Assembly (NCBI GenBank): GCA_016191555.1
Contig: JACPVX010000061.1
Location: forward strand, 1 to 46,322
Direction of reading: 5' to 3'
Length of the DNA stretch: 46,322 bases
From: Bacteroidota bacterium
GTDB lineage: Bacteria > Bacteroidota > Bacteroidia > Cytophagales > Cyclobacteriaceae
Below, one piece after another: positions 1-9,028 of this stretch. The notes under the pieces were generated by a model. It was not told the DNA's origin and searched no databases. It saw nothing but the letters and a program-made list of their open reading frames with translations. Within the stretch, counting starts at the first letter, position 1. Every line of letters begins with the position of its first letter. A program made the translations under genes and the position numbers.

Positions 1-2853
1 ACCAAATAATACATTGGCATTGAGACCAACTTCAAGTCTACCGGCCTTTTGATTGTTTACTTTAAATGTAAGCGAATCGTTATCCGTAGTACCTATACAA
101 TTGGTAGAGGAATTTGTTCCGGCATTTCCGGTTAATCCCCAGCCACTGCCTGCGCCCCATGTTAAGTTACCGGCCCCATCATTCGTAAGCACCGTGTTGG
201 CAGCGCCTTGCGCGGCAGGGAATGAGGTGGTGATGTTATTTATCTTCGTGATGTTTCCAGCGCCATCGATGGCAAATTGCCCGGTTGACCCAATGGATAA
301 TGTGCCAGTGGTAGAAACCGCTTGTGCTCCAAAGTTGGGATTGACTTTACTTCCGGCAATGGCAGCAGTAGCGTTAATGTCGGCATCAAGAATAGTGCCG
401 TCCAAAATTTTTCCGGTGGTAATTGCCCCGGTGCCAATGGTTACTAAACCAGTATTGCTAATGGAAGCATCGCCACTCATGGGCGCAGGCGAGGCCACGT
501 TACTGGCGTTGCCAACAAAGATAGCTCCGCTGGGCAGTACGTTACTCACACCTCCTAAGTTAGACAAGGCAGACGATGCCGTTGCAGCACCTGTTCCACC
601 ATAGGTAATAGAAACGATGCCGGACGAAATATTGGTTGCATTTAAGTTGGTGAGGGCAGACCCGTTTCCGGTAGGCGTTAAGTAATCGGTGCCGGCAGTA
701 GCAATGCTTAATGTTCCCGAGCCGCCATTGGTTTTCACAAGGCCATTCGTAGTGAGGTTAGAAAGTCTTGTTATATTTTGCGAGGTGTTGACAGAAAAAG
801 AATTGGTGGTTAGCGTTAAGCCGGTGCCTGCCGTGTAAGATGGAGGGGAGTAGTTAGGAACATTTAGCGTGCTGCCAACCAGAGTGGCCGCACCAGTGGT
901 ACCGGTGGTGGTAAGGATAATCGGAAGTTGGTAATCTGTTCCTGCTGTTGCTGCGCTAATCGTTGTGCCGTTACTTTTCACTAACCCATTAATTGCTTTA
1001 ACCGTTGGATCTGTTTCTGTTCCCGCGGGCAGGTTAATTAATTGTGATCCATCCACAGCGGGTAGTTTACCCGCTCCATCCAGTTGAATTACTTTGTTGG
1101 CGGTATTTCCAACATCGAGTCTGGCTGTCGGTATTGTACCTGATAAGATACTATTTGCATTTAAGTTGGTGAGGGCAGAACCATTTCCGCTGGGAGTGAG
1201 GTAATCAACACCGGCAGCCGCTGCGCTAATAATTGTCCCGTTACTTTTTACTAAGCCATTGATTGCTTTTACCGTTGGATCTGTTTCTGTAGTGATGACA
1301 CTAATATTTCCAGCGCCTAAAAGTGAAGTGGAATTGATTGTTTTTATATCTGTTCCAGAAACAACTGCTCCAACTGTTGTTCCATTTGATTTCACCAAGC
1401 CGTTGATAGCTTTAACGGACGGGTCCGTTTCAGTTGCTACATAATCAGTTCCGGCAACGGCCGCACCAATCGTTGTGCCGTTACTTTTTACTAATCCGTT
1501 AATGGCTTTTACCGTTGGATCAGTTTCTGTTCCTGCGGACAGGTTAAATAATTGTGATCCATCCACAGCAGGTAGTTTACCCGTTCCATCCAGTTGAATT
1601 ATTTTATTAGCCGTAGTGCCAACATCGAGTCTGGCTGTCGGTATTGTACCTGATAAGATACTACTTGCATTTAAGTTGGTGAGGGCAGAGCCATTTCCGC
1701 TAGGAGTGAGGTAGTCGACACCGGCTGCAGCTGCGCTAATAATTGTTCCGTTCGATTTTACAATACCTGATATGGACTTAACCACCGGATCTGCTTCGGT
1801 GTACGAAGTTAAATAGGTGGAATTATCATAGCTGATGGTGCTGCCGTTTGCTTTCACCAATCCAGTTCCGTTAAGCAGTGTTTGTTTCGTTGCTAAATCA
1901 CTGGTTAGATTCACCACCTGACTTTGAGTGATGCTTCCGGTTATCGTTGATGCCGTGCCGGTTGTATTTTGATTGAAGGTGGGAAAACCCGTTAGCCCCG
2001 CAGCACTTCCGGTAAACGTAGCTGCTGTAATACCACCGGTTGTGTTGATGATAATATTTCCTGCCAGGTCAGATCCGGTGATTGTATTGTTGGTAATTTC
2101 TGTTGAAGAAATAGAAGATAAGGTAGCGAGAGACCCCAGCCCCGTAATTTGAGAAGAGCCAATGGAAAGATTGGATTGATTGATATCAATATCTACCTCG
2201 TTGCTACCCGCATCATTCGTAACCGATACTTTATTCGAGGCGGCATTGATATTTTTAAGTTCAAGATTTACTCCGGTTTTTTGCTTAAAGATACCTACAC
2301 CACCGGTGCCAACATTGGAAGCCGTATTGGCCTCCCCACCTCCGGAAGAAAGGGATTGAAATCCCCAGGTAGAAGTGGAGGGATCGTAAACAAGAGCCTG
2401 CGTAGTGGTGGGTAAGTTGAATTGTGCTTGCACCCAGGCGGTTCCGTTCCAATACAAAAATCCGCGCGCACTGGTTGAAAAACTTTGTGCTAGGTTAACG
2501 GACGAAGAACCAACACCTACCGAAAGAGTGTTGCCGGAAATCTGAATCAGACTAGATCCTGATCCACCACCGGCCGCGATCCAGGTTGTTCCATTGTAGT
2601 AATAAACTTGATTGACCTTGTTGTCAAAAATCAACATGCCTTTAGAAGGAGAAGGAACCGTAGTGCGATCGCCCACCGGAATCACTAATCCCTGGCTGCC
2701 ATTTCCTTCTAAAAATAAAACAGCATTCGAAGGTGGGGTAGTTGAAACGCCTGTGGTGCTAATGACTACCTGCGACCAGGACGTAGTGGAAACAGTAAGC
2801 GCGGTTAGAAGCACAACGAAAAAACTTCCGATTGAAATTGAATTCCTGTTCAT
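1..2853 (-). CDS. Secreted tail-fibre/adhesin-like repeat protein, C-terminus outside window
   Basis: An uninterrupted reading frame of 951 codons reads leftward from an ATG at 2851-2853 to the window edge; no in-frame stop was found when its codons were checked. The N-terminus (MNRNSISIGSFFVVLLTALT, then VSTTSWSQ) is a signal peptide. Next come WNGTAWVQA-like segments and then low-complexity Ser/Thr/Gly/Asn-rich repeats with recurring phrases such as KAINGLVKSNGTT and TPSGNGSALTNLNA. The last visible part (GWGLTGNAGTNSSTN, then AGRLEVGLNANVLFG) is the conserved lead-in of Bacteroidota tail-fibre-like surface proteins, which usually end in a Peptidase_S74 (endosialidase chaperone) domain; that end is not visible here. 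A role in surface attachment is inferred from the family. Confidence 0.85.
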   Translation of the reverse strand, partial: MNRNSISIGSFFVVLLTALTVSTTSWSQVVISTTGVSTTPPSNAVLFLEGNGSQGLVIPVGDRTTVPSPSKGMLIFDNKVNQVYYYNGTTWIAAGGGSGSSLIQISGNTLSVGVGSSSVNLAQSFSTSARGFLYWNGTAWVQAQFNLPTTTQALVYDPSTSTWGFQSLSSGGGEANTASNVGTGGVGIFKQKTGVNLELKNINAASNKVSVTNDAGSNEVDIDINQSNLSIGSSQITGLGSLATLSSISSTEITNNTITGSDLAGNIIINTTGGITAATFTGSAAGLTGFPTFNQNTTGTASTITGSITQSQVVNLTSDLATKQTLLNGTGLVKANGSTISYDNSTYLTSYTEADPVVKSISGIVKSNGTIISAAAAGVDYLTPSGNGSALTNLNASSILSGTIPTARLDVGTTANKIIQLDGTGKLPAVDGSQLFNLSAGTETDPTVKAINGLVKSNGTTIGAAVAGTDYVATETDPSVKAINGLVKSNGTTVGAVVSGTDIKTINSTSLLGAGNISVITTETDPTVKAINGLVKSNGTIISAAAAGVDYLTPSGNGSALTNLNANSILSGTIPTARLDVGNTANKVIQLDGAGKLPAVDGSQLINLPAGTETDPTVKAINGLVKSNGTTISAATAGTDYQLPIILTTTGTTGAATLVGSTLNVPNYSPPSYTAGTGLTLTTNSFSVNTSQNITRLSNLTTNGLVKTNGGSGTLSIATAGTDYLTPTGNGSALTNLNATNISSGIVSITYGGTGAATASSALSNLGGVSNVLPSGAIFVGNASNVASPAPMSGDASISNTGLVTIGTGAITTGKILDGTILDADINATAAIAGSKVNPNFGAQAVSTTGTLSIGSTGQFAIDGAGNITKINNITTSFPAAQGAANTVLTNDGAGNLTWGAGSGWGLTGNAGTNSSTNCIGTTDNDSLTFKVNNQKAGRLEVGLNANVLFG
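959..1755 (-). repeat. In-frame 510-bp-offset direct repeat inside the adhesin gene
   Basis: About 287 bp at 959-1245 recurs with high identity at 1469-1755. The offset is exactly 510 bp (170 codons), so the frame is kept. Both copies encode the NGLVKSNGTT...DGTGKLPAVDGSQLFNLSAG...GNGSALTNLNAS segment. Shorter partial copies of the GNGSALTNLNA stretch lie near 634-700. It looks like a tandem internal duplication. Confidence 0.7.
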
Positions 2854-3393
2854 ATAAATGAAACCTTTTGTTGGGTTAGTAGCTTATTTGAATAGAAGTT
2901 ATGGCCGAGCGGTTGTTGACGAGTTTTTTGAACACGCACCTGATGAGCAAAATGAAGTTCTGCTAGGGTGGGATCGGATTGAAAAAAATAGTGCAACTTA
3001 AATTGTTTCAGACGATTCGCGGTTTTAGCTCACCATACCACATACCTGATACAAGACTAATACATAGAATAAGCGATTCAGAATTTTTTCTACCAACTAC
3101 GTAAAAACACGTATCAACTGAATGAAATATTTTTTTATAAACAGGCCGATTCGTCTGTCAATTGTGTGTTATGATTTTTGATGAGCCTTTTGCTTCCATG
3201 TATTTCAAAAGATGAAACAAAATGAGGCGCTTCAACTTAAAGGAGCAACAGTAAAATGGAATTCAACTTGCAACTTCTTTGCTATATTTGGCTAATCACA
3301 GATTGCGAAGCAATACTCTATAGAAATGAGAATAAATTAAAAGACCAAATTTAACTTCACAGACAAAGAAAATAACTATTGAAATCAGAAGCT
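2854..3393. other. Gene-free spacer between divergent genes
   Basis: No supported coding frame. The right part holds the putative promoter at 3283-3290. Nothing recognisable was found for the leftward adhesin gene beyond an AT-rich leader. Confidence 0.5.
3283..3290 (+). promoter_or_regulatory. Candidate -7 promoter box TATATTTG
   Basis: TATATTTG matches the Bacteroidota -7 consensus TAnnTTTG exactly, about 100 nt before the ATG at 3394. The surrounding phrase (CAACTT, GCAACTT, TTTGCTATATTTG) recurs before the gene at 24353. No good TTTG -33 box is seen at the expected spacing. Confidence 0.45.
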
Positions 3394-3684
3394 ATGCAGC
3401 AAAGTAAACCAAGATCTTTAAAACTATTCATCGTGGCAAGCGTCATTATGGCGATTGTATTCTTACTGGCTGCTGTCAAGCCCGGTGCCGGGTACGTTAT
3501 TGTTTTTGCATTCATTCTTATCCTGACATTCGCACTAACCGGAGTGGGCATTTATTCAGGATTGAATCACAAGGCCAATGACGATAAGCTGAAAAGACAT
3601 AACAAAATCGGACTGATAGGAAATTCTCTCATCTTCCTGTCCAATATAGGTATCGTGGTCTATGCTCTTTTTCAAATTAAGTGA
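3394..3684 (+). CDS. Small three-TM membrane protein
   Basis: A 96-residue protein, family not recognised. Three hydrophobic segments (about 10-28, 33-55 and 74-92) are separated by a short charged loop (HKANDDKLKRHNK). The ATG at 3394 is preferred over an upstream TTG at 3379 that would add five residues. It is first in the plus-strand island and is followed after 53 bp by another three-TM protein of similar size. The two may be functionally paired, but no sequence similarity was evident by eye. Confidence 0.75.
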   Translation: MQQSKPRSLKLFIVASVIMAIVFLLAAVKPGAGYVIVFAFILILTFALTGVGIYSGLNHKANDDKLKRHNKIGLIGNSLIFLSNIGIVVYALFQIK

Positions 3685-3737
3685 GTTAGCTTCCTTACAG
3701 AGAAAGGTAAGGGTTATCGCAGTTACGATGCTTTAAT

Positions 3738-4073
3738 ATGAACAACTCAAACGAACAATTAAATCTAAAGAAGTCAGCCATCTCTTATAAAGTTTGCTGG
3801 GCACTGTTTTTGTTTTCAATTTTAGTGTCTACTATAGCTCGACCATTACTAAAGGAATATCCTGACATTCTTGATCTTCTTATGGGGCTATCTATTTTGT
3901 CTCTGTTCATACTGGCACCACTTGGCCTTTATTATAGTTGGAAAAGCTACAAAAGGAATGAAGGCTTGGCAACGACAAGATTCAAGTATTTTTTGGGAAA
4001 CTTGTTCTTTTGTATCCTGCTAATCTTGATCATAGCGGTTTTCATAAGTGACATTTCAATACTATTACAATAA
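3738..4073 (+). CDS. Small three-TM membrane protein
   Basis: A 111-residue protein with a polar N-terminus (MNNSNEQLNLKKS) and hydrophobic spans at about 17-36, 45-66 and 84-108. A basic loop (YSWKSYKRNEG) sits between the second and third spans. Family not recognised. Its stop codon overlaps the first base of the promoter-like repeat at 4073-4104, so the next expression unit begins immediately after it. Confidence 0.8.
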   Translation: MNNSNEQLNLKKSAISYKVCWALFLFSILVSTIARPLLKEYPDILDLLMGLSILSLFILAPLGLYYSWKSYKRNEGLATTRFKYFLGNLFFCILLILIIAVFISDISILLQ

Positions 4074-4104
4074 TTGGAGGTATAAGAGGGAAGAGCGAAA
4101 TTTG
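4073..4104 (+). promoter_or_regulatory. P element: ATTG-N20-GAAATTTG
   Basis: A member of the dispersed P repeat (core GGGAAGAGCGAAATTTG). The spacing between the TTG and the GAnnTTTG box is 20 nt, as in the other copies. It precedes the gene at 4181. Confidence 0.5.
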
Positions 4105-4180
4105 TTAAAAAGAAATAGATAAGTGAAGGAGGTATGGCTAGGTTGCATTACTAAAGTGTGACAATATCAAGTTTGACGAA

Positions 4181-4708
4181 ATGACCATTTATTGTTCAAA
4201 AAAATTAGAGATATTTTTAGGGCAGACGGCACCAATAATTAATCCATCAGCACCTTCAATTTTTGGAGATTGGAACGGACATTTATTTACGGTTGACAGG
4301 AAAAAGTGTTTGATTTTTATGAACAGCCGCACTTGCTATTCAATTGTGTTTATAAATGTTCAAAAGAAAAACCTAAAGGACTTTGGGCCTATTTTCAAAG
4401 AACGACTGATTACACAACTAGAGCACGACATAAAATTAATCGAAGAGCAAGAGATCAGAATACGAAGAGATTTGGCCAACATCATCGTAACCAAGTCCAA
4501 TAACGACAAAAAGATCATTGGCACTATGAATCACCACATAGAGAATTTGAAGTTCAGTAATGACGCTGCAGGAGTCGAAAAGTGGGATGAATTACGAGTG
4601 ACGGAAACTCTAAACAACTCTTTGGTTGGGACAAAGATTCTGCCTAACATGAAAAGAAATAGAGACTTTTTTATGCCAATTGAAGTGATGATGGATTTAA
4701 TCAAATAA
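4181..4708 (+). CDS. DUF6933-like protein
   Basis: A 175-residue soluble protein with no signal peptide. The N-terminal block MTIYCSKKLEIFLG and the block NGHLFTVDRKKCLIFMN (about residues 32-48), followed by YSIVFINV and a FKERLITQL helix, resemble what I recall of the DUF6933 family, which has no known function. The family name is from memory; the gene itself is well supported by length, its isolated position and the P element upstream. Confidence 0.75.
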   Translation: MTIYCSKKLEIFLGQTAPIINPSAPSIFGDWNGHLFTVDRKKCLIFMNSRTCYSIVFINVQKKNLKDFGPIFKERLITQLEHDIKLIEEQEIRIRRDLANIIVTKSNNDKKIIGTMNHHIENLKFSNDAAGVEKWDELRVTETLNNSLVGTKILPNMKRNRDFFMPIEVMMDLIK

Positions 4709-4814
4709 CCAACGATGCAACTTTTTTACATCAAAGGGAGTGCGAGATTTGCTAAGAGGAACATAGCCATGTATAAGTAAAATATGCCCAAGTTTTTAAG
4801 ATAAAAGTTGTACA

Positions 4815-4822
4815 TATATTTG
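4815..4822 (+). promoter_or_regulatory. Candidate -7 promoter box TATATTTG
   Basis: An exact TAnnTTTG match about 68 nt upstream of the TPR gene at 4890. The -33 position falls in an AGTTTTTAAG stretch without a clean TTTG. A decayed P element (GAGATTTG at about 4744) lies further upstream. Confidence 0.4.
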
Positions 4823-4889
4823 TATTGCATTTTATTTTACTAATAGCTTCGGGACATGCATTTCCAAACCAATATTAACGCAAAACGAT

Positions 4890-5906
4890 ATGAATAAACT
4901 AATTCTGATTATAGCATTTAATTTCTTTGCACAATTTCTATATGGACAAACTCGGGTAGACAGTTTAGTGCAGTTGGGAATAAAGTATCATGATAAAGGT
5001 GAATATGACAATGCGATTGAGTCATATAAAAAGGCTTTAGAGGTCGAGCCCAACTCGGGTCTGATTAATTATGAAATCGCCATGTCTTATATGTACGCGA
5101 AAGACTATCATAATTCCATCAAACATTGCGATAAAGTAATCGAATTAAACGATAAATATTTAGTTCAGGTATACATTACAAAAGGGTCTTGTTTAGACTA
5201 TTTGGGAAACACTGATGAGTCGATAAAATTATTTGAAAAAGGAATTAAGCAATTTGGAGCCAATCACCTCTTGTATTATAATCTCGGGTACAATTACTAC
5301 AAGTTAAAGAATTATGAAAATGCACAAGAGGCATTACTAAATGCCATAAAAACGAAGTCAGACCATGCAAGCAGTCATTTACTTCTCGGATATGTTATGA
5401 ACGATTTAAATCAAAGAGTTCAAAGTCTACTTTGCTTACACTATTTCCTGTTTTTAGAACCCAATTCTGAAAGAGCAAAAGTGGCTTACTCTTTACTACA
5501 AAGACAATTTGCGGGAAATATTGAGAAAGATAAAACTAAGCCAAACGAGACACATATCTTTTTTGACCCCAATCAATCGGGTAAAGAATTCGGGGCTGCC
5601 GATTTAATGATTTCAATGCTGGAAGCATCAAAGACACTTGACGAAAATAAAGGTAAAACAGATGATGAGTTATTTATTGATAAAACAACTTCCTTTTTTA
5701 AAGTATTAGGAGAATTAAAGAGAAAGAAAAATAAGGGGCTGTGGTGGGATTTTTATATTCCCTTTTTTTACGAGTTAGCAAAATCAGAGCATATCGATAC
5801 TTACTGTTATTATATTAGTAGGTCAACAAACATTAATGCAAGTGACTGGTTGACCAAAAATACCGACAAGCTGGAAAGGTTTGCCAAATGGTTGAAGGAA
5901 AAGTAA
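4890..5906 (+). CDS. Secreted tetratricopeptide-repeat protein
   Basis: A 338-residue protein. Residues 1-19 (MNKLILIIAFNFFAQFLYG) form a signal peptide, and QTRVDSL begins the mature protein. At least four TPR units follow over about residues 24-200, for example KYHDKGEYDNAIESYKKAL, then VEPNS, with typical aromatic/Ala/Gly spacing and NY.L repeats. The C-terminal 110 residues (ADLMISMLEASKTLDENKGK onward, with GLWWDFYIPFFYELA) are not TPR and were not recognised. TPR arrays usually mediate protein-protein contact; here the site would be periplasmic. It sits alone between two spacers. Confidence 0.88.
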   Translation: MNKLILIIAFNFFAQFLYGQTRVDSLVQLGIKYHDKGEYDNAIESYKKALEVEPNSGLINYEIAMSYMYAKDYHNSIKHCDKVIELNDKYLVQVYITKGSCLDYLGNTDESIKLFEKGIKQFGANHLLYYNLGYNYYKLKNYENAQEALLNAIKTKSDHASSHLLLGYVMNDLNQRVQSLLCLHYFLFLEPNSERAKVAYSLLQRQFAGNIEKDKTKPNETHIFFDPNQSGKEFGAADLMISMLEASKTLDENKGKTDDELFIDKTTSFFKVLGELKRKKNKGLWWDFYIPFFYELAKSEHIDTYCYYISRSTNINASDWLTKNTDKLERFAKWLKEK

Positions 5907-6269
5907 AACGGAAGACAACCGAATGTTTAATATATATCAATGTGGAGAGACGCTTACCAGGCGTATAATTGTGTAATCTGGAATTTGAAATAAGCCACTA
6001 CTCTTATTCCTGCATTTCAGGTTTCGATTCCAACCCTACTACATCTGATGCTGCTGACCACCTACCTTTCCAAGTCCTCGGTAATATAAAAAAATCCACG
6101 ACTTTCTTGTCATGAAAAAACGACACGTTTTGTAGAGATTTTACGACAGCACTTTTTTTGGAGGTAACAAACCGAAGGGCGAAATTTGACCTACTTGAAT
6201 GACGTGATACCCATTCACTAAACAGAGGGATCAGCCAGATGAGGAGGTAGAAAATTAACGACCCGAAGC
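5907..6269. other. Spacer with long P-element copy, no gene
   Basis: No coding frame is supported. The right half (about 6071-6188) is one of two long copies of a dispersed repeat; the other is near 32625-32742. Positions 6111-6162 match 32665-32716 at all but about two bases. The left half (5940-6070) holds nothing recognised. Confidence 0.55.
6157..6188 (+). promoter_or_regulatory. P element: TTTG-N20-GAAATTTG
   Basis: TTTG at 6157-6160, 20 nt, GAAATTTG at 6181-6188. The inner 20 nt differ from most other copies while both boxes and the spacing are kept, which favours a promoter function. It lies 82 nt before the PAS gene. Confidence 0.55.
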
Positions 6270-7217
6270 ATGGAATACAAAGAAAATCTACGATCCCTTT
6301 TCTTTCAGGAGGCAGACATATTTTTATCGGTGTACGACAAAGACCTCAACTGTCTGGATGTGAATGACGCTTTTTTAAAATTGTATCACTATTCGCGCGA
6401 AGAAGTAATTGGAAAAAACCTGTGCGAACTGTCACCCGATCTGAAGTCCAGCGGACGGTATGATTTGTACATGGATGTCATCCGCACCGGCAAAGCCATA
6501 ATAATTGACCACACGCTGCCGCACCCCATTCTTGGAAATTATCATTTTCGGATCAGAGCCTTCAAGGTGGCCGAAGGATTGGGGCTGATCGTGAAAGATG
6601 AAACAGACCTGGCTGAATCCGTAGCCCGGTTTAACTTCGCCACCAGTGCATCGCGCGAGATCATATATGAGTTAGACATGAACACCAGCGTCATCTGGCT
6701 GAATGATGCATTTTATGAATTGGTTGGTACGCCCAACAACCATGACTTTTTGAAGCACGAAGATTATCTAAAACACATTCATCCGGATGATCGGGAGAAA
6801 GTTACGAACACCTTCGATGTTTTTGAAAAAGAGCAACTGTACTGCTCGGACGAGTACCGTTTTATCGACAAGAACGATCAGATCCATTATTTTGCCGAGC
6901 GCGCATTCATTCTGCGTGGAGGAAAAGGAAAACACACGAAGAAAATAGCGTCAGTGTCCAACATTACCCATTGGCAGCAAAACATCAACCAATTAGAAAA
7001 CATCCTGTTTGATCTTTCGCACAAGGTGCGTAAACCCATTAGCAATATTTTGGGAGTCTCCAACCTGCTGGAAGCAAAGCTGATCAACGAACTTGAGGTA
7101 CAAAAATTTGCATCTTATATCAAAGATTCCGTAGTCTTACTCGATCAGTTTACCAAAGAGATGACCGCTCTCGTGTACGAGTATCGCCAAAAGACAAGCG
7201 AAAAGAATTGGATGTAA
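6270..7217 (+). CDS. Two-PAS protein with a phospho-acceptor helix pair but no ATPase domain
   Basis: A 315-residue cytoplasmic protein. PAS 1 spans about 8-115 (VYDKDLNCLDVNDAFLKLYH, then SREEVIGKN). PAS 2 spans about 122-238, with the HPDDREKV motif and a typical EYRFIDKNDQIHYF strand. Residues 240-305 look like a histidine-kinase dimerisation domain: FDLSHKVRKPISNILG, with candidate phospho-acceptor His251. The protein then ends; there is no HATPase_c domain (no N, G1 or G2 box), and none follows in the next spacer. It may be a kinase truncated by rearrangement, or a sensor phosphorylated by a partner. The base composition is slightly GC-richer than its neighbours. Confidence 0.88.
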   Translation: MEYKENLRSLFFQEADIFLSVYDKDLNCLDVNDAFLKLYHYSREEVIGKNLCELSPDLKSSGRYDLYMDVIRTGKAIIIDHTLPHPILGNYHFRIRAFKVAEGLGLIVKDETDLAESVARFNFATSASREIIYELDMNTSVIWLNDAFYELVGTPNNHDFLKHEDYLKHIHPDDREKVTNTFDVFEKEQLYCSDEYRFIDKNDQIHYFAERAFILRGGKGKHTKKIASVSNITHWQQNINQLENILFDLSHKVRKPISNILGVSNLLEAKLINELEVQKFASYIKDSVVLLDQFTKEMTALVYEYRQKTSEKNWM

Positions 7218-7223
7218 AAATAA

Positions 7224-7422
7224 AATAGCGCGCCTCAAATTCTCTATTCTCAATGATGGCCAAGCGATTGTGACGGGAAAGATTTGGTCTCCGTCCAAAG
7301 GGACGAGAACAAGGGATTTAATTAAGATTTGCGAGAAATATGTATTAATACTTCGGGAACAATTAAACTTCACCCCTGAATTACTATCTGAGACTGAAGA
7401 ACTGATTAAGGCTTTTAAATAG
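7224..7422 (+). pseudogene. Possible orphan coding remnant without a start codon
   Basis: In a frame different from the preceding PAS gene, the DNA reads IARLKFSILNDGQAIVTGK, then IWSPSKGTRTRDLIKICEKY and EQLNFTPELLSETEELIKAF, then TAG at 7420-7422. The composition is protein-like, but no ATG precedes it in frame before the TGA inside the PAS gene. It may be the tail of a gene whose front was lost when the PAS gene arrived. Evidence is weak. Confidence 0.25.
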
Positions 7423-7501
7423 AAAGCTACATGCTTGTAACTCGATAGATGACCTCGTGACGCTACTAGCTATTTTTTGGCAATCTTTGACCATGTAAAG
7501 T

Positions 7502-8272
7502 ATGAAACGGCAAACAACTATAATTGAACGAATACTCATGACGTTGCTCTGTTTGTCGGCAGAGTTGGTATTTGGTCAGGTTTCTAACCCAACCGTGGAA
7601 AACGCATATTTCCCTTTTGACCTTTACAAAAGAGAAAACCGTTTTGGAGAAATTGAAGTGGACTCAGCTCGACTCGGCTACCACTCGTTTATGCTTCGTA
7701 GATTTGAGGAGCCCAAGCTTTTTAATTCGACAGACTCAAACGTAGTTTATCGATTTACTTGGCTGAGATCATTCGATCCACCTATGACTATATCATTAAG
7801 TGTTAGGGACAACAAAGTAATATTACAAACAAAAATTGGTAACAAAAGTAGGATTGACAACTCACATTTTGATTTAACAAAATTGGACCGAAAGGAGAAC
7901 GAAAGATTTGATGAATACACGAAAGGTAATCTTGACTCATTGGCCATAGCCGACCTTTTTGAAAAGGGAATCTATGTTAAGGACACCGTAAAATTTAGAT
8001 ACACGACTCTAACAAGAGAATTGACAACGGAGGAGTATGAAAAATTCAAGAACTTGGTCGACAAGAAACAATTTTGGACGTACCCGGCAATTAGTAATAC
8101 GGGTTCTGGAGTTGATGGCGCAGACTGGATTCTGGAGGGATTACGTAAAGAAAATGAGTATCACATAGTTTACCGATGGAGTCCGGGTAAGTACAGAGAC
8201 CTTGACTTTCGAATACTCTGTGAATATTTGATTTCGCTAACCGGCACTACCAGGAAAGGCAGAGTGTATTGA
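7502..8272 (+). CDS. Secreted protein of unknown function
   Basis: A 256-residue protein. The N-terminus has a basic stretch followed by a hydrophobic core (ILMTLLCLSAELVFGQ), typical of a Sec signal peptide cut before Gln. The mature part is beta-rich and charged. Its C-terminal block GVDGADWILEGL...YHIVYRWSPG, then CEYLISLTG, resembles a motif I recall from many uncharacterised Bacteroidota proteins. The family was not named and no catalytic motif was seen. The next spacer (8273-8576) carries a T module. Confidence 0.82.
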   Translation: MKRQTTIIERILMTLLCLSAELVFGQVSNPTVENAYFPFDLYKRENRFGEIEVDSARLGYHSFMLRRFEEPKLFNSTDSNVVYRFTWLRSFDPPMTISLSVRDNKVILQTKIGNKSRIDNSHFDLTKLDRKENERFDEYTKGNLDSLAIADLFEKGIYVKDTVKFRYTTLTRELTTEEYEKFKNLVDKKQFWTYPAISNTGSGVDGADWILEGLRKENEYHIVYRWSPGKYRDLDFRILCEYLISLTGTTRKGRVY

Positions 8273-8349
8273 AAACCGCTGGTAATCTGCAGCAGCGGCA
8301 TCCATGAGCAAGCTCCGCACTTTACCCGGCACATCCTTTCTCACCTCAC

Positions 8350-8400
8350 CAACTAATCCTGTCAATCCCAAAATACCACAAATCCTAATTCAGACAACAA
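8350..8400 (+). repeat. T module (AATCCTgtcAATCC...AATCCTAATTCAGACAA)
   Basis: One of about ten copies of a segment built from AATCCT words and ending in AATCCTAATTCAGACAAC. It lies in the 304-bp gap before 8577. The flanking 8276-8300 stretch (AACCGCTGGT...CAGCAGCGG) looks like the start of a decayed hairpin spacer. A proper P element is missing here. Confidence 0.6.
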
Positions 8401-8576
8401 TACGCTTCTTGCATTAGTGGCTGTGAACACTCAGATGTACTGAGGGTAAAAAGAAGTCGACAATGGAAATATGCGCTATTTTTACACTAACGAAAAAGAA
8501 GACAGTGAAATTAAAATTCAGTAGTGATCACTTCAACCATTTAACAAGATACTGTGTCTAAGGAAAAAGCACGTTT

Positions 8577-8975
8577 ATGAAGAAGACTATTCTTATCCTG
8601 TTTGTTCTATGGACTTTTGGTTGCGAAGAAAAAAATACTCAAGATCAGAATGACCTTTACGCGGAATGGCAATGGGTGGCCACCAAAATGCTTAATGGCG
8701 ACATCTATGAGTCTGCTAAACAACTAGACTCAACTTACTACTATAACTTTACAAAGAAGGGAATTCTTGAAATCAAGGACATAAATAAAGTTGTCAAGTA
8801 TGAGCGGCAATTTAAGATAGTTCGAGGTGGACAATCCTACGGAACGATAATGTACGATGACATTAATAATTCCCAGCTACATTTTTCATATTCAATTGAC
8901 AAGGGCGAGTTGAACATATCAAATCAAGAAGGATTCATTGTGTGGGTTAATCAATTTAAAACAGTTCGTCATTGA
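8577..8975 (+). CDS. Small lipoprotein of unknown function
   Basis: A 132-residue protein. MKKTILILFVLWTFGCEEKN has a lipobox-like FGC at about position 16, so lipidation is likely. The mature part (LYAEWQWVATKMLNGDIYES, then TYYYNFTKKGILEI) resembles small beta-barrel lipoproteins of the lipocalin-like kind, which often carry W-x-W near the start and x-F-x-x-x-G strands; this assignment is tentative. It ends just before an H module and the convergent FtsX gene. Confidence 0.78.
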   Translation: MKKTILILFVLWTFGCEEKNTQDQNDLYAEWQWVATKMLNGDIYESAKQLDSTYYYNFTKKGILEIKDINKVVKYERQFKIVRGGQSYGTIMYDDINNSQLHFSYSIDKGELNISNQEGFIVWVNQFKTVRH

Positions 8976-8993
8976 CAATTCGGATTCTGCCCA

Positions 8994-9012
8994 AGCAGAG
9001 CCTCGGCACTCT
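8994..9012 (+). repeat. H module, detached copy
   Basis: GCAGAG, CCTCGGC, ACTC is a shortened copy of the hairpin that elsewhere begins the inter-gene spacers. Here the T-P part does not follow; it is found only beyond the minus-strand FtsX gene, at 11598-11651. Confidence 0.5.
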
Positions 9013-9028
9013 CGTCAAACTCCAACGC

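Noticed and set aside
53..2415. Several plus-strand open frames (for example 53-604, 2149-2415)
   Set aside because: They are shadows of the continuous minus-strand adhesin gene; their composition is that of its reverse complement.
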